NCBI GenBank assembly: GCA_030593295.1
Contig: JAUVHO010000004.1
Coordinates: 23,615 to 87,614 of the forward strand
Direction of reading: 5' to 3'
DNA length: 64,000 nucleotides
Source: Methanomassiliicoccales archaeon
GTDB lineage: Archaea > Thermoplasmatota > Thermoplasmata > RBG-16-68-12 > SOIM01
Part shown: positions 8,246 to 20,246 of the stretch, in pieces
Position numbering within the stretch: position 1 is the stretch's first letter
How the letters are laid out: each line of letters begins with the position of its first letter
Position numbers and translations under genes: made by a program
The notes under the pieces: generated by a model
What the model was told of the DNA's origin: nothing
The model's input: the letters and a program-made list of their open reading frames with translations, nothing else
Databases searched by the model: none

Positions 8246-9433
8246 GTGAGCCATATGAACGAAGTCGTGATAGTCAGCATAGTAAGAACGGCTACCGGAA
8301 GGTACGGTAAGTCGCTTCTCCCCTTTTCCGCACAGAAGATTGGAGCGTTTGTGATACAGGAAGCCGTAAAGAGGGCGAAGGTCCAGCCATCTGAGGTTCA
8401 GGATGTCATCATGGGTAACGTCATTTCTGCGGGTCTGGGTCAGAACCCTGCAAGGCAGGCGATGATCCACGCGGGATTACCTGCATCCGTCCCAGCAGTG
8501 ACGGTCAACAAGGTGTGCGGCTCAAGCCTGAAGGCGGTCATGTTTGGGGCAGATGCCATAAAAGCAGGCAGCTCCGACACGATACTGGCAGGCGGAATGG
8601 AGAGCATGAGCAACGCTCCTTATCTCGATCCAAAGGCAAGATGGGGACACAGGATGGGGGACGGGAAGCTCATAGATGCCATGATCAACGACGGGCTCTG
8701 GGACGTCTACGAGAACTTCCACATGGGTCTGACCGGGGAGATAATCGCTGAGAAGTATGAGATATCCAGGGAACAGATGGACGAGTTCTCCTACCACAGC
8801 CACATGAAGGCCGCGAAGGCAACTGAAGACGGGCTGTTCAAGGAGGAGATACTGCCGATCGAGATTCCGCAGAGAAAGGGCGAACCGATAATCTTCGACA
8901 AGGACGAAGGAATAAGGAAGAACACAACGCCCGAGACACTGGCGGGATTGAGGGCCGCGTTCAAGAAGGATGGGATGCTGACGCCTGGCAACTGCTCCCA
9001 GCTGAGCGACGGCGGTTCTGCGGCCGTGTTGATGGATGCTGACAAGGCTCAGGAGAGGGGACTGGAACCCCTGGCGAAGATAACCGGATACCTGTCAAGC
9101 GGTGTTGAACCCAAGTATGTGATGGAGGCTCCGATACCCGCGGTGAAGATGCTCCTGGAGAAACTTGGAAAGACGGTTGATGACATCGACCTGTTCGAAC
9201 ACAATGAGGCTTTCGCATCCGCGAGCTGTGCCGTGGCGAAGGGGTTGGAGATACCAATGGAGAAGCTCAATGTTCACGGCGGTGCAGTAGCACTGGGGCA
9301 TCCGATAGGAGCCAGCGGAACGAGGATTCTCGCGACGCTGATATATGCGATGAAGAACCGTGGGGCGAAGACTGGCATCGCCACGTTATGTCTCGGCGGG
9401 GGCAACGCGGTCGCCATGTCGATAGAGATGTGA
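8246..9433 (+). CDS. Acetyl-CoA C-acetyltransferase / thiolase
   Basis: [47 protein letters not shown]. Confidence 0.96.
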   Translation: MSHMNEVVIVSIVRTATGRYGKSLLPFSAQKIGAFVIQEAVKRAKVQPSEVQDVIMGNVISAGLGQNPARQAMIHAGLPASVPAVTVNKVCGSSLKAVMFGADAIKAGSSDTILAGGMESMSNAPYLDPKARWGHRMGDGKLIDAMINDGLWDVYENFHMGLTGEIIAEKYEISREQMDEFSYHSHMKAAKATEDGLFKEEILPIEIPQRKGEPIIFDKDEGIRKNTTPETLAGLRAAFKKDGMLTPGNCSQLSDGGSAAVLMDADKAQERGLEPLAKITGYLSSGVEPKYVMEAPIPAVKMLLEKLGKTVDDIDLFEHNEAFASASCAVAKGLEIPMEKLNVHGGAVALGHPIGASGTRILATLIYAMKNRGAKTGIATLCLGGGNAVAMSIEM

Positions 9434-9437
9434 TAGC

Positions 9438-10286
<849 letters not shown>

Positions 10287-10415
10287 TCAGAATTGTCGAT
10301 CCTCCAGTCTACAAGTGACCAGGTTCGAGGTCTTCGAGCGTACAAACCCCTTCATGAACTTACGCAGTAAGATATTTATCAAGGTCGAGGATTTGTCATC
10401 AGCGGCGAGGATAAG

Positions 10416-13277
10416 ATGCGTAGCAAAGCACTGGTCGTGGTACTCCTTCTATGCATAGGCATTTTCCAGCTTGGGCTGACCATCTTTCCAACAACCGTGA
10501 GCTCTGGAACCCTCTACGTGGGTGGCGCTGGCCCATTGAACTACACAGCGATACAGGACGCAATAAACGCTTCAAACCCGGGCGACACGATCTACGTGTT
10601 CAACGGAACGTACTATGAGAACGTGGTGGTTAACAAAACATTGACCCTCACTGGAGAGGACAGGCTTGCGTCCAGAATTGACGGTGGGAAGAATGGAATC
10701 GTGGTCAACATCACTGCTGAATGGGTCAACATCAGCGGGTTCACGATAACGGGAGGAGGCATAGCAGTTGAGGATGCTGGGATAAAGGTAGATCATGCAG
10801 ACAACTGCACAATTGCCAACATCAATCTGTTCTGGAATTCAGGCCTGGGCATCCATATCTTCCATTCGAACGGAACGGTAGTCTCTGACACCAATCTCTC
10901 GTTGAACGGTCATACTGGCCTAGGACTCTCTTCCTCCTACAACAACACTATCCACAACGTCACGATCACCGAATCCTCTATTTACGCAGTCTGCCTTGAT
11001 TCCTCTGGCTACAATACTTTCGACAACAACACGATGTACACCAATACGTACAACATCGGACTCCTTCTTTCAGATAACAACACTTTCTACGACAACACAG
11101 CACATACCACCATCTTCGGGTTCATCTTGAGGGAATCCAACAACAACACTATCGCATACAACAACGTTTCGGACTGTAGCCAATCTGGCCTGGTCCTCCA
11201 AGACTCGGATGAGAATGTCATTGACAGCAACAATATCCATTTGAATAGGGTTGAAGGAGTAATTCTGGGTTCTAGTGAGAATAACGTCGTATCCAACAAC
11301 ACGGTATCCAATAATGGGGTCGGTATCAGGAGCATTGGCTCTGACCACAACACCATCACCAGCAATACACTGTCGGGGAACACAATCGGCATCCACCTCA
11401 ACACCACTCAATACAGCACAATCGATAACAACACCCTGTCTGGCAACACAAATGAAAGCATCGCGCTCGTGACATCCCATTGGAATGCTATCGAGAACAA
11501 CACCGCCTCGAACAGCATTGTGGGTATCAATCTCGATTACTCCGATAACAATACCATCGTCGACAACAATGCATCGAACAACATGTATGGCATCTTTCTC
11601 TGGACCCATTCTAACAACAACACCATAGACAACAACACAGCTTCTGACAATCTGGCCCCTGGCATATACATTCGAGATTACTCAAACGAGAATAGGATCA
11701 CGAACAACACCGCCTCGAACAATGACAACGGAATCTACTGCGCGTATGAATCCAACAACACAACAATCGTTGAGAACAACTTCTCACAAGGCAACAGGGT
11801 AGGCATTCGTCTATACGACACTGGCTATAACTTGATCGCGAATAACAATGTCTCCTCAAATGTCAACCACGGCATATTGATCTTGGTTTCAGACAACAAC
11901 ACCATTTCCAAGAACGAGGCTACCTATAACGGTAATGATGGGATCAGTCTTCAGTCAGGGCACAACAACACCGTAGTTGAGAACAATATCTCGAACAACT
12001 CCAACGGCATCTACCTTCTGAACTCCTTCATCAACCATATAGTCGGCAACAAAGTTCTCCGTAACCAGCACGGGATATACACGGTCATTTCAAAGAAGAA
12101 CACCATTGAATACAACGACTTCTCCCTCAACACTGGAACTGGTCTGTACATCACAAGCAGCCGTTTCAACACTTTCGCGCGTAACAATGTCTCCTCGAAC
12201 GCTGGGTATGGCATGTACTTGAGCTTCTCCTGGAGCAACACTATCTTCCACAACAACATCATCAACAATACGCAACAAGCTTTTGACGATAGGGACACCA
12301 ATCAATGGGATGACGGGTATCCTTCTGGTGGGAACTACTGGTCGAACTATACTGGAGTTGATATGTTCTCAGGCCCGAATTACAGTCTGCCAGGAAGCGA
12401 CGGCTTCGGAGATACTCCGTTTGTCATAGACGCGGACAGTCAGGACAGATACCCGCTCATGTCACCATTTCCGCCAATCACACCGCTGGCACCGTCTCCA
12501 ACGAACGCATTTCTCTCGGGTTTGGGCCTTGAAAATGTCACGCTCACATGGAGTTTGTCTCCCGATGATGGTCAGCAACCCAAATCTGTCGTTCGGTACG
12601 ACATATACGGGAACACGAGCTACAATGCGGAAGGGACCGGCTACCCATATCTCGCTTCAGTTCCAAATGGTACTGCCCAGTACGTAGATGTTCTTGCAGG
12701 CGAAGGTGACCCGAACAACTATTTCTATCGGATCTGCGCAGTTGGAATTGACAATAGCTCGAGATGTGGTCTCCAACAACTCTCAAAATTCACGCGGCCT
12801 CTGGGAAAGGGACAGAATCTCATATCCATTCCACTTCAGCAATCCGATGAGAGCATAGGAATGGTTCTCCAAACCGTTCCTTTCGACCGGGCCTGGTACT
12901 ACGACTCTTCCGACCAAGAATGGAAATCCCTTGTGACGACCAAACAATATTCCAAAGGTCTTGGAACTGTGAACCTCACTATGGGGCTCTGGATTAACGT
13001 CTTGGGTGATTCGAATCTCACTGTTGCCGGACTTGTGCCCACGGTAACTGTTTCACAGCTATATGGTGGCTGGAACCTTGTCGGATTCCCATCCTTCATG
13101 AATTATACTGTCGGGGATCTCGAAGCGGCTGTGGCGGCGGAAAGAATCGAATGTTTTGATGCCCTTGTTCCACTGTACCATCTGAAGGTTCCTCAGGGTT
13201 CCGACCCCCTCCTGGCAGGGCACGGTTATTGGGTCAAGGTCGCTGGGAACAGAACTTGGATTCTTTCGAATGCCTGA
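10416..13277 (+). CDS. Secreted right-handed beta-helix (NosD/CASH-like) Asn-rich repeat protein
   Basis: Signal peptide; YTAIQDAINASNPGDTIYVFNGTYYENVVVNKTLTLTGED; many NNTI/NNT repeats. Confidence 0.88.
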   Translation: MRSKALVVVLLLCIGIFQLGLTIFPTTVSSGTLYVGGAGPLNYTAIQDAINASNPGDTIYVFNGTYYENVVVNKTLTLTGEDRLASRIDGGKNGIVVNITAEWVNISGFTITGGGIAVEDAGIKVDHADNCTIANINLFWNSGLGIHIFHSNGTVVSDTNLSLNGHTGLGLSSSYNNTIHNVTITESSIYAVCLDSSGYNTFDNNTMYTNTYNIGLLLSDNNTFYDNTAHTTIFGFILRESNNNTIAYNNVSDCSQSGLVLQDSDENVIDSNNIHLNRVEGVILGSSENNVVSNNTVSNNGVGIRSIGSDHNTITSNTLSGNTIGIHLNTTQYSTIDNNTLSGNTNESIALVTSHWNAIENNTASNSIVGINLDYSDNNTIVDNNASNNMYGIFLWTHSNNNTIDNNTASDNLAPGIYIRDYSNENRITNNTASNNDNGIYCAYESNNTTIVENNFSQGNRVGIRLYDTGYNLIANNNVSSNVNHGILILVSDNNTISKNEATYNGNDGISLQSGHNNTVVENNISNNSNGIYLLNSFINHIVGNKVLRNQHGIYTVISKKNTIEYNDFSLNTGTGLYITSSRFNTFARNNVSSNAGYGMYLSFSWSNTIFHNNIINNTQQAFDDRDTNQWDDGYPSGGNYWSNYTGVDMFSGPNYSLPGSDGFGDTPFVIDADSQDRYPLMSPFPPITPLAPSPTNAFLSGLGLENVTLTWSLSPDDGQQPKSVVRYDIYGNTSYNAEGTGYPYLASVPNGTAQYVDVLAGEGDPNNYFYRICAVGIDNSSRCGLQQLSKFTRPLGKGQNLISIPLQQSDESIGMVLQTVPFDRAWYYDSSDQEWKSLVTTKQYSKGLGTVNLTMGLWINVLGDSNLTVAGLVPTVTVSQLYGGWNLVGFPSFMNYTVGDLEAAVAAERIECFDALVPLYHLKVPQGSDPLLAGHGYWVKVAGNRTWILSNA

Positions 13278-13357
13278 AGTTCTCAATTTGTGGAGCCGAA
13301 GCCACAAACTTCTTTTAGCCCAAACACAATATTATCTGATTTCACATCAGTGAGAAA

Positions 13358-16300
13358 ATGATACGTAAGGTTAGAAAGCAACATTCGAAGCAGGAGATCC
13401 TCAATCTGCTAGAGCCGCTGGTTCGCCAATGGTTCGATACTTCTTTCGATGAGCTAACAGAGCCCCAGTCCTTCGCCGTGCCCCTGATCCACGAGAGGAA
13501 GAACGTGCTTGTATCCTCACCCACAGGCTCCGGAAAGACGATAACAGCCTTCCTGTCCATCATCAATGAGCTCCTCAAGCTGCAGAAGAAAGGCAAGCTG
13601 GAGGACAAGATCTACTGTGTGTACATATCCCCACTGAAGGCACTGGCCAATGACATTAATCGGAATCTTACGACCCCGCTGGAGGAAATGAGACAACTTG
13701 CGCTCAAGGAAGGACTGGAACCCCCCGAGATCAAGGTCGCCGTCCGTTCAGGCGACACTTCACCCTCCGAGCGGCAGAAAATGGCAAGGAAACCTCCACA
13801 CATCTTCATCACGACGCCTGAATCCCTCGCCCTTGTCCTAACAGCGCCCAAGTTCCGAAAGAAACTGGCCGACGCCAAATGGGTCATCGTGGACGAGATC
13901 CACGAGATATGCTCATCCAAGAGAGGGGTGCACCTTTCATTGTCACTGGAGAGGCTTCGAGAACAGATCGGAAAGGACTTCACACGAATAGGGCTGTCCG
14001 CCACCATAGCGCCGATCAACGAGATCGCCAAGTTCCTGGTGGGTTACGAGAACGGCAAGCTAAGAGATGTGAACGTCGTTGAGGTCGAGGGGACCAAGAA
14101 GATGGACCTGGGTGTCCTTTGTCCGGTCCAAGACATGACCGTTCTCCCGTACGAGATCGTCAACGCAAGAATGTACGACCTGCTGACCCAACTGGTGAAC
14201 GACCACAGGACGACACTCATATTCACCAACACCAGGAGCGGCACCGAGCATGTTTCGTACAAGCTAAAGGAGAAGGGGATCGAGGACCTGGCTGCCCATC
14301 ACGGAAGCCTCAGCAAGTTCATCAGGTTGGACGTGGAGGAGAGGCTCAAGAACGGGGAGCTCAAAGCCGCGGTATCATCAACCTCACTCGAACTGGGAAT
14401 AGACATCGGTTACATCGATCTCGTGTGCCAGATAGGTTCTCCCAAATCCATTGCCAAAGGTCTCCAGAGGGTCGGAAGGTCCGGTCATGCTGTGGGAGAC
14501 ACGAGCGTCGGCAGGATGATCGTGTTCGACAACGATGACCTGGTAGAATGCGCCGCACTCACCAAGAACGCCTATGACAACCACATCGACCAGGTGGACA
14601 TACCGACCAACAGCCTGGACGTGCTGGCACAGAACATAGTGGGCATGAGTTTGGTTAAGCGGTGGGAGGCCGAAGATGCGTTCAAAATGGTCAAGAGGTC
14701 GTATCCATATCACAATCTCAAGAAGAAGGACTTCCACGATGTGCTGGACTACCTCGCACAGAGGAACCCGGACGTCAGGGTCTACGCCAAGATCTGGTAC
14801 GACAGGGACGACGACAGGTTCGGACGGAAAAGGGGCAGCAGACTCATCTATTTCACCAATACTGGCACCATTCCTGAAGAAGGGTCATACAAGGTCTTTT
14901 CTGAACGAGGACAGAAGATCGGGGACCTGTCGGAGAAGTTCGTGGAGTACCTGTCGAGAGGGGACGTATTCGTTCTGGGCGGGAGGACGTACCAGTTCGA
15001 CCGGGTCAGAGGCATGAGGGTCTTCGTGAAGGACGCTTCGGGCAGGCGGCCGACCGTTCCGTCCTGGAGCGGGGAGATGCTGCCAAGGACGTTCGATCTG
15101 TCCATAGAGGTCGGCAAGCTTAGAAGGGAGATAGTCGAGAGGCTCCCTTCGGGCGAGGGCAAGACCAAGAAATGGCTGAAGGACGAGTACAGGCTGGATG
15201 AAGGTTCGGCCCAGAGCGTGATGAGGTATGTTCAGGAACAACATGCGGTAATTCCCGACGTTCCAACCGACAAGAAGCTGCTGATAGAAGGCCACATCGA
15301 CATGAAGGGCAACCGCAACGCCATCTTCCACTACAGTTTCGGGAGAAGGACGAACGACGCTTTGTCCAGGGCATACGCTTTCGCACTGACCGAGAAGCTG
15401 GGATGCAACGTTCGGGTATCCATAACAGATGACAACTTCATGATCACCGCCCCCAAGAGATTCTCCCTGAAGAACATCCATAAACTGGTCACGAGCAAGA
15501 CGCTGGAAGACATTCTGAGAAGGGCCATCAAGAATACGGAGCTCTTCAAGCAACGCTTCAGGCACTGCGCCACCAGGAGCTTCATGATTCTGAGATCCTA
15601 CAAAGGCAGAGAGATCTCCATGAACAGGCAGCAGATGCGGTCGGAGAAGGTGCTGGACTGGTTCCACGAGATCGAGGACTTCCCCGTCATCAAGGAAACG
15701 TACAACGAGATTCTGAACGAGGTCATGGATCTCAAACACGCCCACCAGGTGCTTGAGATGATCGAGAATGGGGAGATGGAGGTGGCAACGGCCGACTTCT
15801 CCAATCTGCCTTCACCGTTCGCGCACAATGTTGTTCTTCTCGGCATTTCCGACGTCGTCCTGATGGAGGACCGGAGCGCTTTGCTGAGGGACTTCCACCG
15901 GAAGATACTGAAGAGGGTCATCTCCGAGGACAGGATGGAGGAGTTCCAGTTCCAGGAGGAAGAGATAGAGAGGTTCTTCAGGAAGAAGATACCCAGGATC
16001 AAGAAGAAGGACGACGTGGTCAGTGTTATCAAGAGTCTGGGGGTTGCGAACGCGGCACAGCAAAAGGGTGTCAGCATCCACGACTACTCCGATGTTGACT
16101 TCCCGACGCTGCAGAAGTGGAGCGAGAAGTTACTGCAGGAAAGCAAGATCGCGTCTGTGTGGACACCAAAAGGGGTCCTGCACTGTGCCAAAGAGGACGT
16201 TCCGCTCTTTATGTCCGTATACGCCCACAAAGGAAGGTTGGAGGATATCGAGAAGAAGATCCTGGACCGTCTGGCCAAGGAGAAATCCACCACCAAGATG

Positions 16301-18769
16301 CTATCCAAGGAATTCAAGCTCGGCTTCAAAGAGGCGAGCGAGCACCTGAAGAAACTCGAGATGCACTATCTGATAGAGAGAGAAGGGTTGAAGGATATCA
16401 CATGGAAGGCCAGGAAGACGGCCGCGGCTGAATTCGAATCATCACTTGACGCCATCGTGAAGACGTACCTCGGGTCCAAGGGACCGCTGACATTGTCAGA
16501 GGTCTCGTTCTTGGTGGATATGTCGGAGGACGTGGTCAAGGAAGTGTTGCAGGACCTCGAAAGGGAGGAGCGGGTATCATCTGGGAACTTCGTGGTGGGA
16601 GAGGACTACCAGTACATGCTGACCAGAGACCTGATGCACCTGGAGACCGGGAAGGAAGAGGAACGTGAGGTGTTCGACGAGAAGCAGATAACCGGGTTCC
16701 TGCTGGAGAAACAGTTCAGGCAGATCGAGAGCATCGACGAGCACTTCGAGACCTTCCTGGAAGAGGGAATGGAATACGACATCTTCAACCGGGTCCCGTC
16801 GTTCAGCATGAGAGAGTGGAGCAGGAAGAGAAAGAACGGGGACATCCTCCAGGGACGTTTCTCGAACGGAAGGGTCTGCTACATCACCAAGGAGGATGCA
16901 CCGCTGTTCGTGAGCGCTTACAGAAGGGAGGAGCCCAGCGAGTTCGACGAGGAGGTCCTGGACGTCCTGCACACGAGCGACGGCATGTCGTTGGCCGAGA
17001 TCATCAGCAAGACCAAGGAAGAGCGGGACCAGATCAAGGAGAGCATCGACAACCTGGACAGGAACATGTACGTCGTCAGGAAGTACCACTCACAGGAAGG
17101 TTGGGCATCGAAGAACATCTACGTCCCGTTCGAGGTCGAGGGTGATGTGGAGGACACGACCGAGAAGATCATACTGAGGTTCCTGAAGGGCTACGGTCCG
17201 TGCTCGCTTCAAGATATCAAAGGCGGGACCTCGTTCTATTACAGTGAGATCGAAACGATACTGCCTAGACTGCAGGAAGAGGGGCTCATCGAGAAGGTCT
17301 GGGTGGGCGACCTGGGAATGGAACTGTGGATACTGGCCGAGGAATTGGACGGGCTAAGGAAGACCGAGATAAAGGGTGTCCAGGACAAGATGCGGGTGCT
17401 TTCGTTGTACGACCCGTGGATACAGCCCATGTGGTCCCAGCTGGTCAACAGGTACGGCGAAGGATGGTACTTCCCATTGGTCAAGGACGGAAAGCTCTGC
17501 GGGATGATAGAGAAGTGGGAGATGTCCGGCTGCGTGGAGGTCAGGGAGATCGAACTCGAGGACGAGAAGATGATACCGGACCTCATCGAGGCGCTGGACC
17601 ACATGATGAGGTTCTTCAAGAAGAAGGGCGTGGAGATACTGCGCATAACGAGGGCATTTAGCGAGGATATCGCTGGATCAAAACACCTTAAAAAGTTCCT
17701 GAAGAACGGTTACCACCAGATAGGGGATTTCATAGCCAAGGGCAAGTTCGAACCCGTTACCTTCGAACAGAGCCACATCATGAGCTACATATTCTGGAAA
17801 CAGGGCATCCACCAGGACACCAAGTTCGAGAACGTTCCAGATGCCATTGAAAAGCTCGGGGGGCTGAGGTCCACCTTCGAGGCCAACCTCAAGACCAGGA
17901 TACCCGTGCCTCTCCACAGGCTCTACGACCAGGGGTCCATATGCACAGGAAAGGCCATTCCAGACTACAGCACTTATACAACCATGGAAGAACTGGCGGT
18001 CTACAAGAAGGCCAAGAACAAGAAGCTGACCGATTACATGAAGACGGTCCTCGCAGTCGTGAAGGACCAGGAGCCGGTCGTCAGGAGGAAACTCTTCACT
18101 CTGTCGCCGTTGGGATACGGGAATACGACCGAATCACTTCACAAGCTCACCGACGGCCTGTACGTGGTGGGGGCGACGTCAAACGGAAAGGTGGCCTATC
18201 AGAGCGTTCCCGACAACGAGGAAATGACAACAACTGAAGCGAGGAGGTTCGTTCTGAAGCGCATAATAGACAGCTTCGGCATCTTCAGCGCGGAGAAGCT
18301 CTCCGAGTACACCGGTCATGAGTACAAGATGGAGGAGACCAGGAAGATATTGAGAAGGCTGGAAAGGGAAGGCCACCTGGTCAAGGGATTCTTCGTGGAA
18401 GGGAACGACACCCTGCACTGGATAGTCAAGGAGGACCTGGACAGGATAGGCAAGATAGATTTCGACGGCAAGTTCATCCTCACACCGAGGGACAACCTGG
18501 CGGTCTACCTCAGGCAGCACATCAAGGACAAGTGGAATTCCGGATACCGCATGGTGGCGTTCGACGGTCCGAATATGATAGCGGCGTTCAAGGTCAGGTT
18601 CAGGAAGAACGAGATAGTCATGACGGACTTCGACGGGGAAACGGCCGCGAGGAACATACTCAAGGACTTCTCCATACAGAACGACATCAGGATAGTCGAA
18701 GAGAGGAGAGAGATGGACGACTGGGAACTCGTGATGTGGTACGACAAGATGCAGCCCAAGGAAAGATGA
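13358..18769 (+). CDS. lhr: Very large Lhr-type DEAD/H-box superfamily 2 helicase (1803 aa)
   Basis: SPTGSGKTITAFLSII, VDEIHEICSSKRG, GLSATIAP, QRVGRSGHAVG; long C-terminal winged-helix-rich extension. Confidence 0.93.
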   Translation: MIRKVRKQHSKQEILNLLEPLVRQWFDTSFDELTEPQSFAVPLIHERKNVLVSSPTGSGKTITAFLSIINELLKLQKKGKLEDKIYCVYISPLKALANDINRNLTTPLEEMRQLALKEGLEPPEIKVAVRSGDTSPSERQKMARKPPHIFITTPESLALVLTAPKFRKKLADAKWVIVDEIHEICSSKRGVHLSLSLERLREQIGKDFTRIGLSATIAPINEIAKFLVGYENGKLRDVNVVEVEGTKKMDLGVLCPVQDMTVLPYEIVNARMYDLLTQLVNDHRTTLIFTNTRSGTEHVSYKLKEKGIEDLAAHHGSLSKFIRLDVEERLKNGELKAAVSSTSLELGIDIGYIDLVCQIGSPKSIAKGLQRVGRSGHAVGDTSVGRMIVFDNDDLVECAALTKNAYDNHIDQVDIPTNSLDVLAQNIVGMSLVKRWEAEDAFKMVKRSYPYHNLKKKDFHDVLDYLAQRNPDVRVYAKIWYDRDDDRFGRKRGSRLIYFTNTGTIPEEGSYKVFSERGQKIGDLSEKFVEYLSRGDVFVLGGRTYQFDRVRGMRVFVKDASGRRPTVPSWSGEMLPRTFDLSIEVGKLRREIVERLPSGEGKTKKWLKDEYRLDEGSAQSVMRYVQEQHAVIPDVPTDKKLLIEGHIDMKGNRNAIFHYSFGRRTNDALSRAYAFALTEKLGCNVRVSITDDNFMITAPKRFSLKNIHKLVTSKTLEDILRRAIKNTELFKQRFRHCATRSFMILRSYKGREISMNRQQMRSEKVLDWFHEIEDFPVIKETYNEILNEVMDLKHAHQVLEMIENGEMEVATADFSNLPSPFAHNVVLLGISDVVLMEDRSALLRDFHRKILKRVISEDRMEEFQFQEEEIERFFRKKIPRIKKKDDVVSVIKSLGVANAAQQKGVSIHDYSDVDFPTLQKWSEKLLQESKIASVWTPKGVLHCAKEDVPLFMSVYAHKGRLEDIEKKILDRLAKEKSTTKMLSKEFKLGFKEASEHLKKLEMHYLIEREGLKDITWKARKTAAAEFESSLDAIVKTYLGSKGPLTLSEVSFLVDMSEDVVKEVLQDLEREERVSSGNFVVGEDYQYMLTRDLMHLETGKEEEREVFDEKQITGFLLEKQFRQIESIDEHFETFLEEGMEYDIFNRVPSFSMREWSRKRKNGDILQGRFSNGRVCYITKEDAPLFVSAYRREEPSEFDEEVLDVLHTSDGMSLAEIISKTKEERDQIKESIDNLDRNMYVVRKYHSQEGWASKNIYVPFEVEGDVEDTTEKIILRFLKGYGPCSLQDIKGGTSFYYSEIETILPRLQEEGLIEKVWVGDLGMELWILAEELDGLRKTEIKGVQDKMRVLSLYDPWIQPMWSQLVNRYGEGWYFPLVKDGKLCGMIEKWEMSGCVEVREIELEDEKMIPDLIEALDHMMRFFKKKGVEILRITRAFSEDIAGSKHLKKFLKNGYHQIGDFIAKGKFEPVTFEQSHIMSYIFWKQGIHQDTKFENVPDAIEKLGGLRSTFEANLKTRIPVPLHRLYDQGSICTGKAIPDYSTYTTMEELAVYKKAKNKKLTDYMKTVLAVVKDQEPVVRRKLFTLSPLGYGNTTESLHKLTDGLYVVGATSNGKVAYQSVPDNEEMTTTEARRFVLKRIIDSFGIFSAEKLSEYTGHEYKMEETRKILRRLEREGHLVKGFFVEGNDTLHWIVKEDLDRIGKIDFDGKFILTPRDNLAVYLRQHIKDKWNSGYRMVAFDGPNMIAAFKVRFRKNEIVMTDFDGETAARNILKDFSIQNDIRIVEERREMDDWELVMWYDKMQPKER

Positions 18770-18811
18770 GTTTTGGCAAAGTTTATTCAAGTTGAATCCA
18801 TCATTGGGGGC

Positions 18812-20026
18812 ATGACGCTCCAATCTGTTTTGGACAAGGTTGATAACGCGAGGGACGAGATGGTCAATTCCCTCATCGAGCTGTGCAAGATCCCGGCGGT
18901 CCATCCAGAGTCTGGCGGGGACGGCGAATCCAAGAGGGCGGAGTTCCTGAAAGGCCTGATAGAGAAACTGGGTCTGCCTGTTCGATCGGTGGATGCACCT
19001 GATGACAGGGTCTCGAGCGGTGTGAGGCCCAACCTTATCGTGGAGGTGGACGGGGAGCAGAAGAAGAGGATCTGGATAGTGTCGCACTCGGACATAGTCC
19101 CCGAGGGAGATCTCAAGAGCTGGGAAACCGACCCGTATGATCCAGTCGTGAAGGACGGGAAGATATTCGGACGGGGGACCGAGGACAACGGTCAGGCGGT
19201 CATCGCTTCGCTTTACGCGCTCTGGGCAGTGAAGGAAGAGAACGAGAAGACTGAACTGAGCTCCGCATTGGCGATTGTGGCGGATGAGGAAACGGGGAGT
19301 GAAAAGGGGATACGGTACCTGCTGGAGCAGGGCATCTTCGATCAGGACGACCTCATACTGGTCCCGGACTTCTCCAGCCCCAAGGGGGATGAGATAGAGA
19401 TAGCCGAGAAGAACATACTGTGGCTCAGGGTAAAGACCACCGGTAGACAGGCCCACGGAAGCCTACCTGACAAGGGGATAAATGCGCATAGGGCCGGTGC
19501 AACGTTGATGCTGAGAGCCGACAAGGAACTTCACGCCAAGTACGATCACAAGAACGATATGTTCGACGTGCCACTGTCGTCCTTCGAGCCGACCAAGAAG
19601 GAGTCCAATGTTCCCAACATAAACACCATTCCGGGGGAGGACGTGTTCTATTTCGATTGCCGGATCCTGCCCGATGTGCCTCCAGCTGATGTAAAGCAGA
19701 TGGTGAGAACCTTGGCGGACGAGGTGGAGAACGAGTACAAGGTCAAGATAGAGATAGCGGTCATGCAGGAGGAGACCAGTCCACCGACGAAGGAGGATTC
19801 AGAGATCGTTGTCAAGCTTGCTGACGCGATAAGAAGCGTGAAGGGGATCGAACCGAGGTTGGTGGGCATCGGGGGCGGCACGTGCGCCGCGTACTTCAGG
19901 CAAAAAGGGTTCAACGCGCCGGTCTGGACATCCGGCGACAAGATGGCTCATGACTCCAACGAGTACTGCATCATCGACAACCTGGTCAACGACGCTAAGG
20001 TGTTCGCTTCGGTTCTTCTGTCCTAG
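18812..20026 (+). CDS. M20-family metallopeptidase (DapE/ArgE-like)
   Basis: WIVSHSDIVPEGD, GRGTEDNGQAVIASLYAL, ADEETGSEKGIRYLL; start moved to 18812. Confidence 0.9.
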   Translation: MTLQSVLDKVDNARDEMVNSLIELCKIPAVHPESGGDGESKRAEFLKGLIEKLGLPVRSVDAPDDRVSSGVRPNLIVEVDGEQKKRIWIVSHSDIVPEGDLKSWETDPYDPVVKDGKIFGRGTEDNGQAVIASLYALWAVKEENEKTELSSALAIVADEETGSEKGIRYLLEQGIFDQDDLILVPDFSSPKGDEIEIAEKNILWLRVKTTGRQAHGSLPDKGINAHRAGATLMLRADKELHAKYDHKNDMFDVPLSSFEPTKKESNVPNINTIPGEDVFYFDCRILPDVPPADVKQMVRTLADEVENEYKVKIEIAVMQEETSPPTKEDSEIVVKLADAIRSVKGIEPRLVGIGGGTCAAYFRQKGFNAPVWTSGDKMAHDSNEYCIIDNLVNDAKVFASVLLS

Positions 20027-20234
20027 GCACGGCCTTTTCCCGTACAACGGTGACGCTCAGGTCATCCAAAAGGATCAATGAATCACACTTGGGACACTTG
20101 ACCCCGTTCCAGGAACCAATGTCCTCCCGGTCGTTCATCTCGATGCGGGAACTGATGCACTGGGGACATTCAAAACTGAGCTTAATGTGCCTGTCTTTCA
20201 TCCTGTCAAGAGGATATTTCTCTATTCTGCCCAC
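19995..20234 (-). CDS. Small zinc-ribbon protein
   Basis: ECPQCISSRIEMN...GVKCPKCDSLI; overlaps convergent gene end. Confidence 0.55.
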   Translation of the reverse strand: MGRIEKYPLDRMKDRHIKLSFECPQCISSRIEMNDREDIGSWNGVKCPKCDSLILLDDLSVTVVREKAVPRTEEPKRTP

Positions 20235-20246
20235 GATCTGCCTCCC

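Noticed and set aside
14885-15745. 286-aa minus-strand ORF
   Set aside because: Antisense to lhr, no domain features
18179-19456. 425-aa minus-strand ORF
   Set aside because: Antisense to the end of lhr and the M20 peptidase, both with clear family motifs; no recognisable domains, typical shadow ORF
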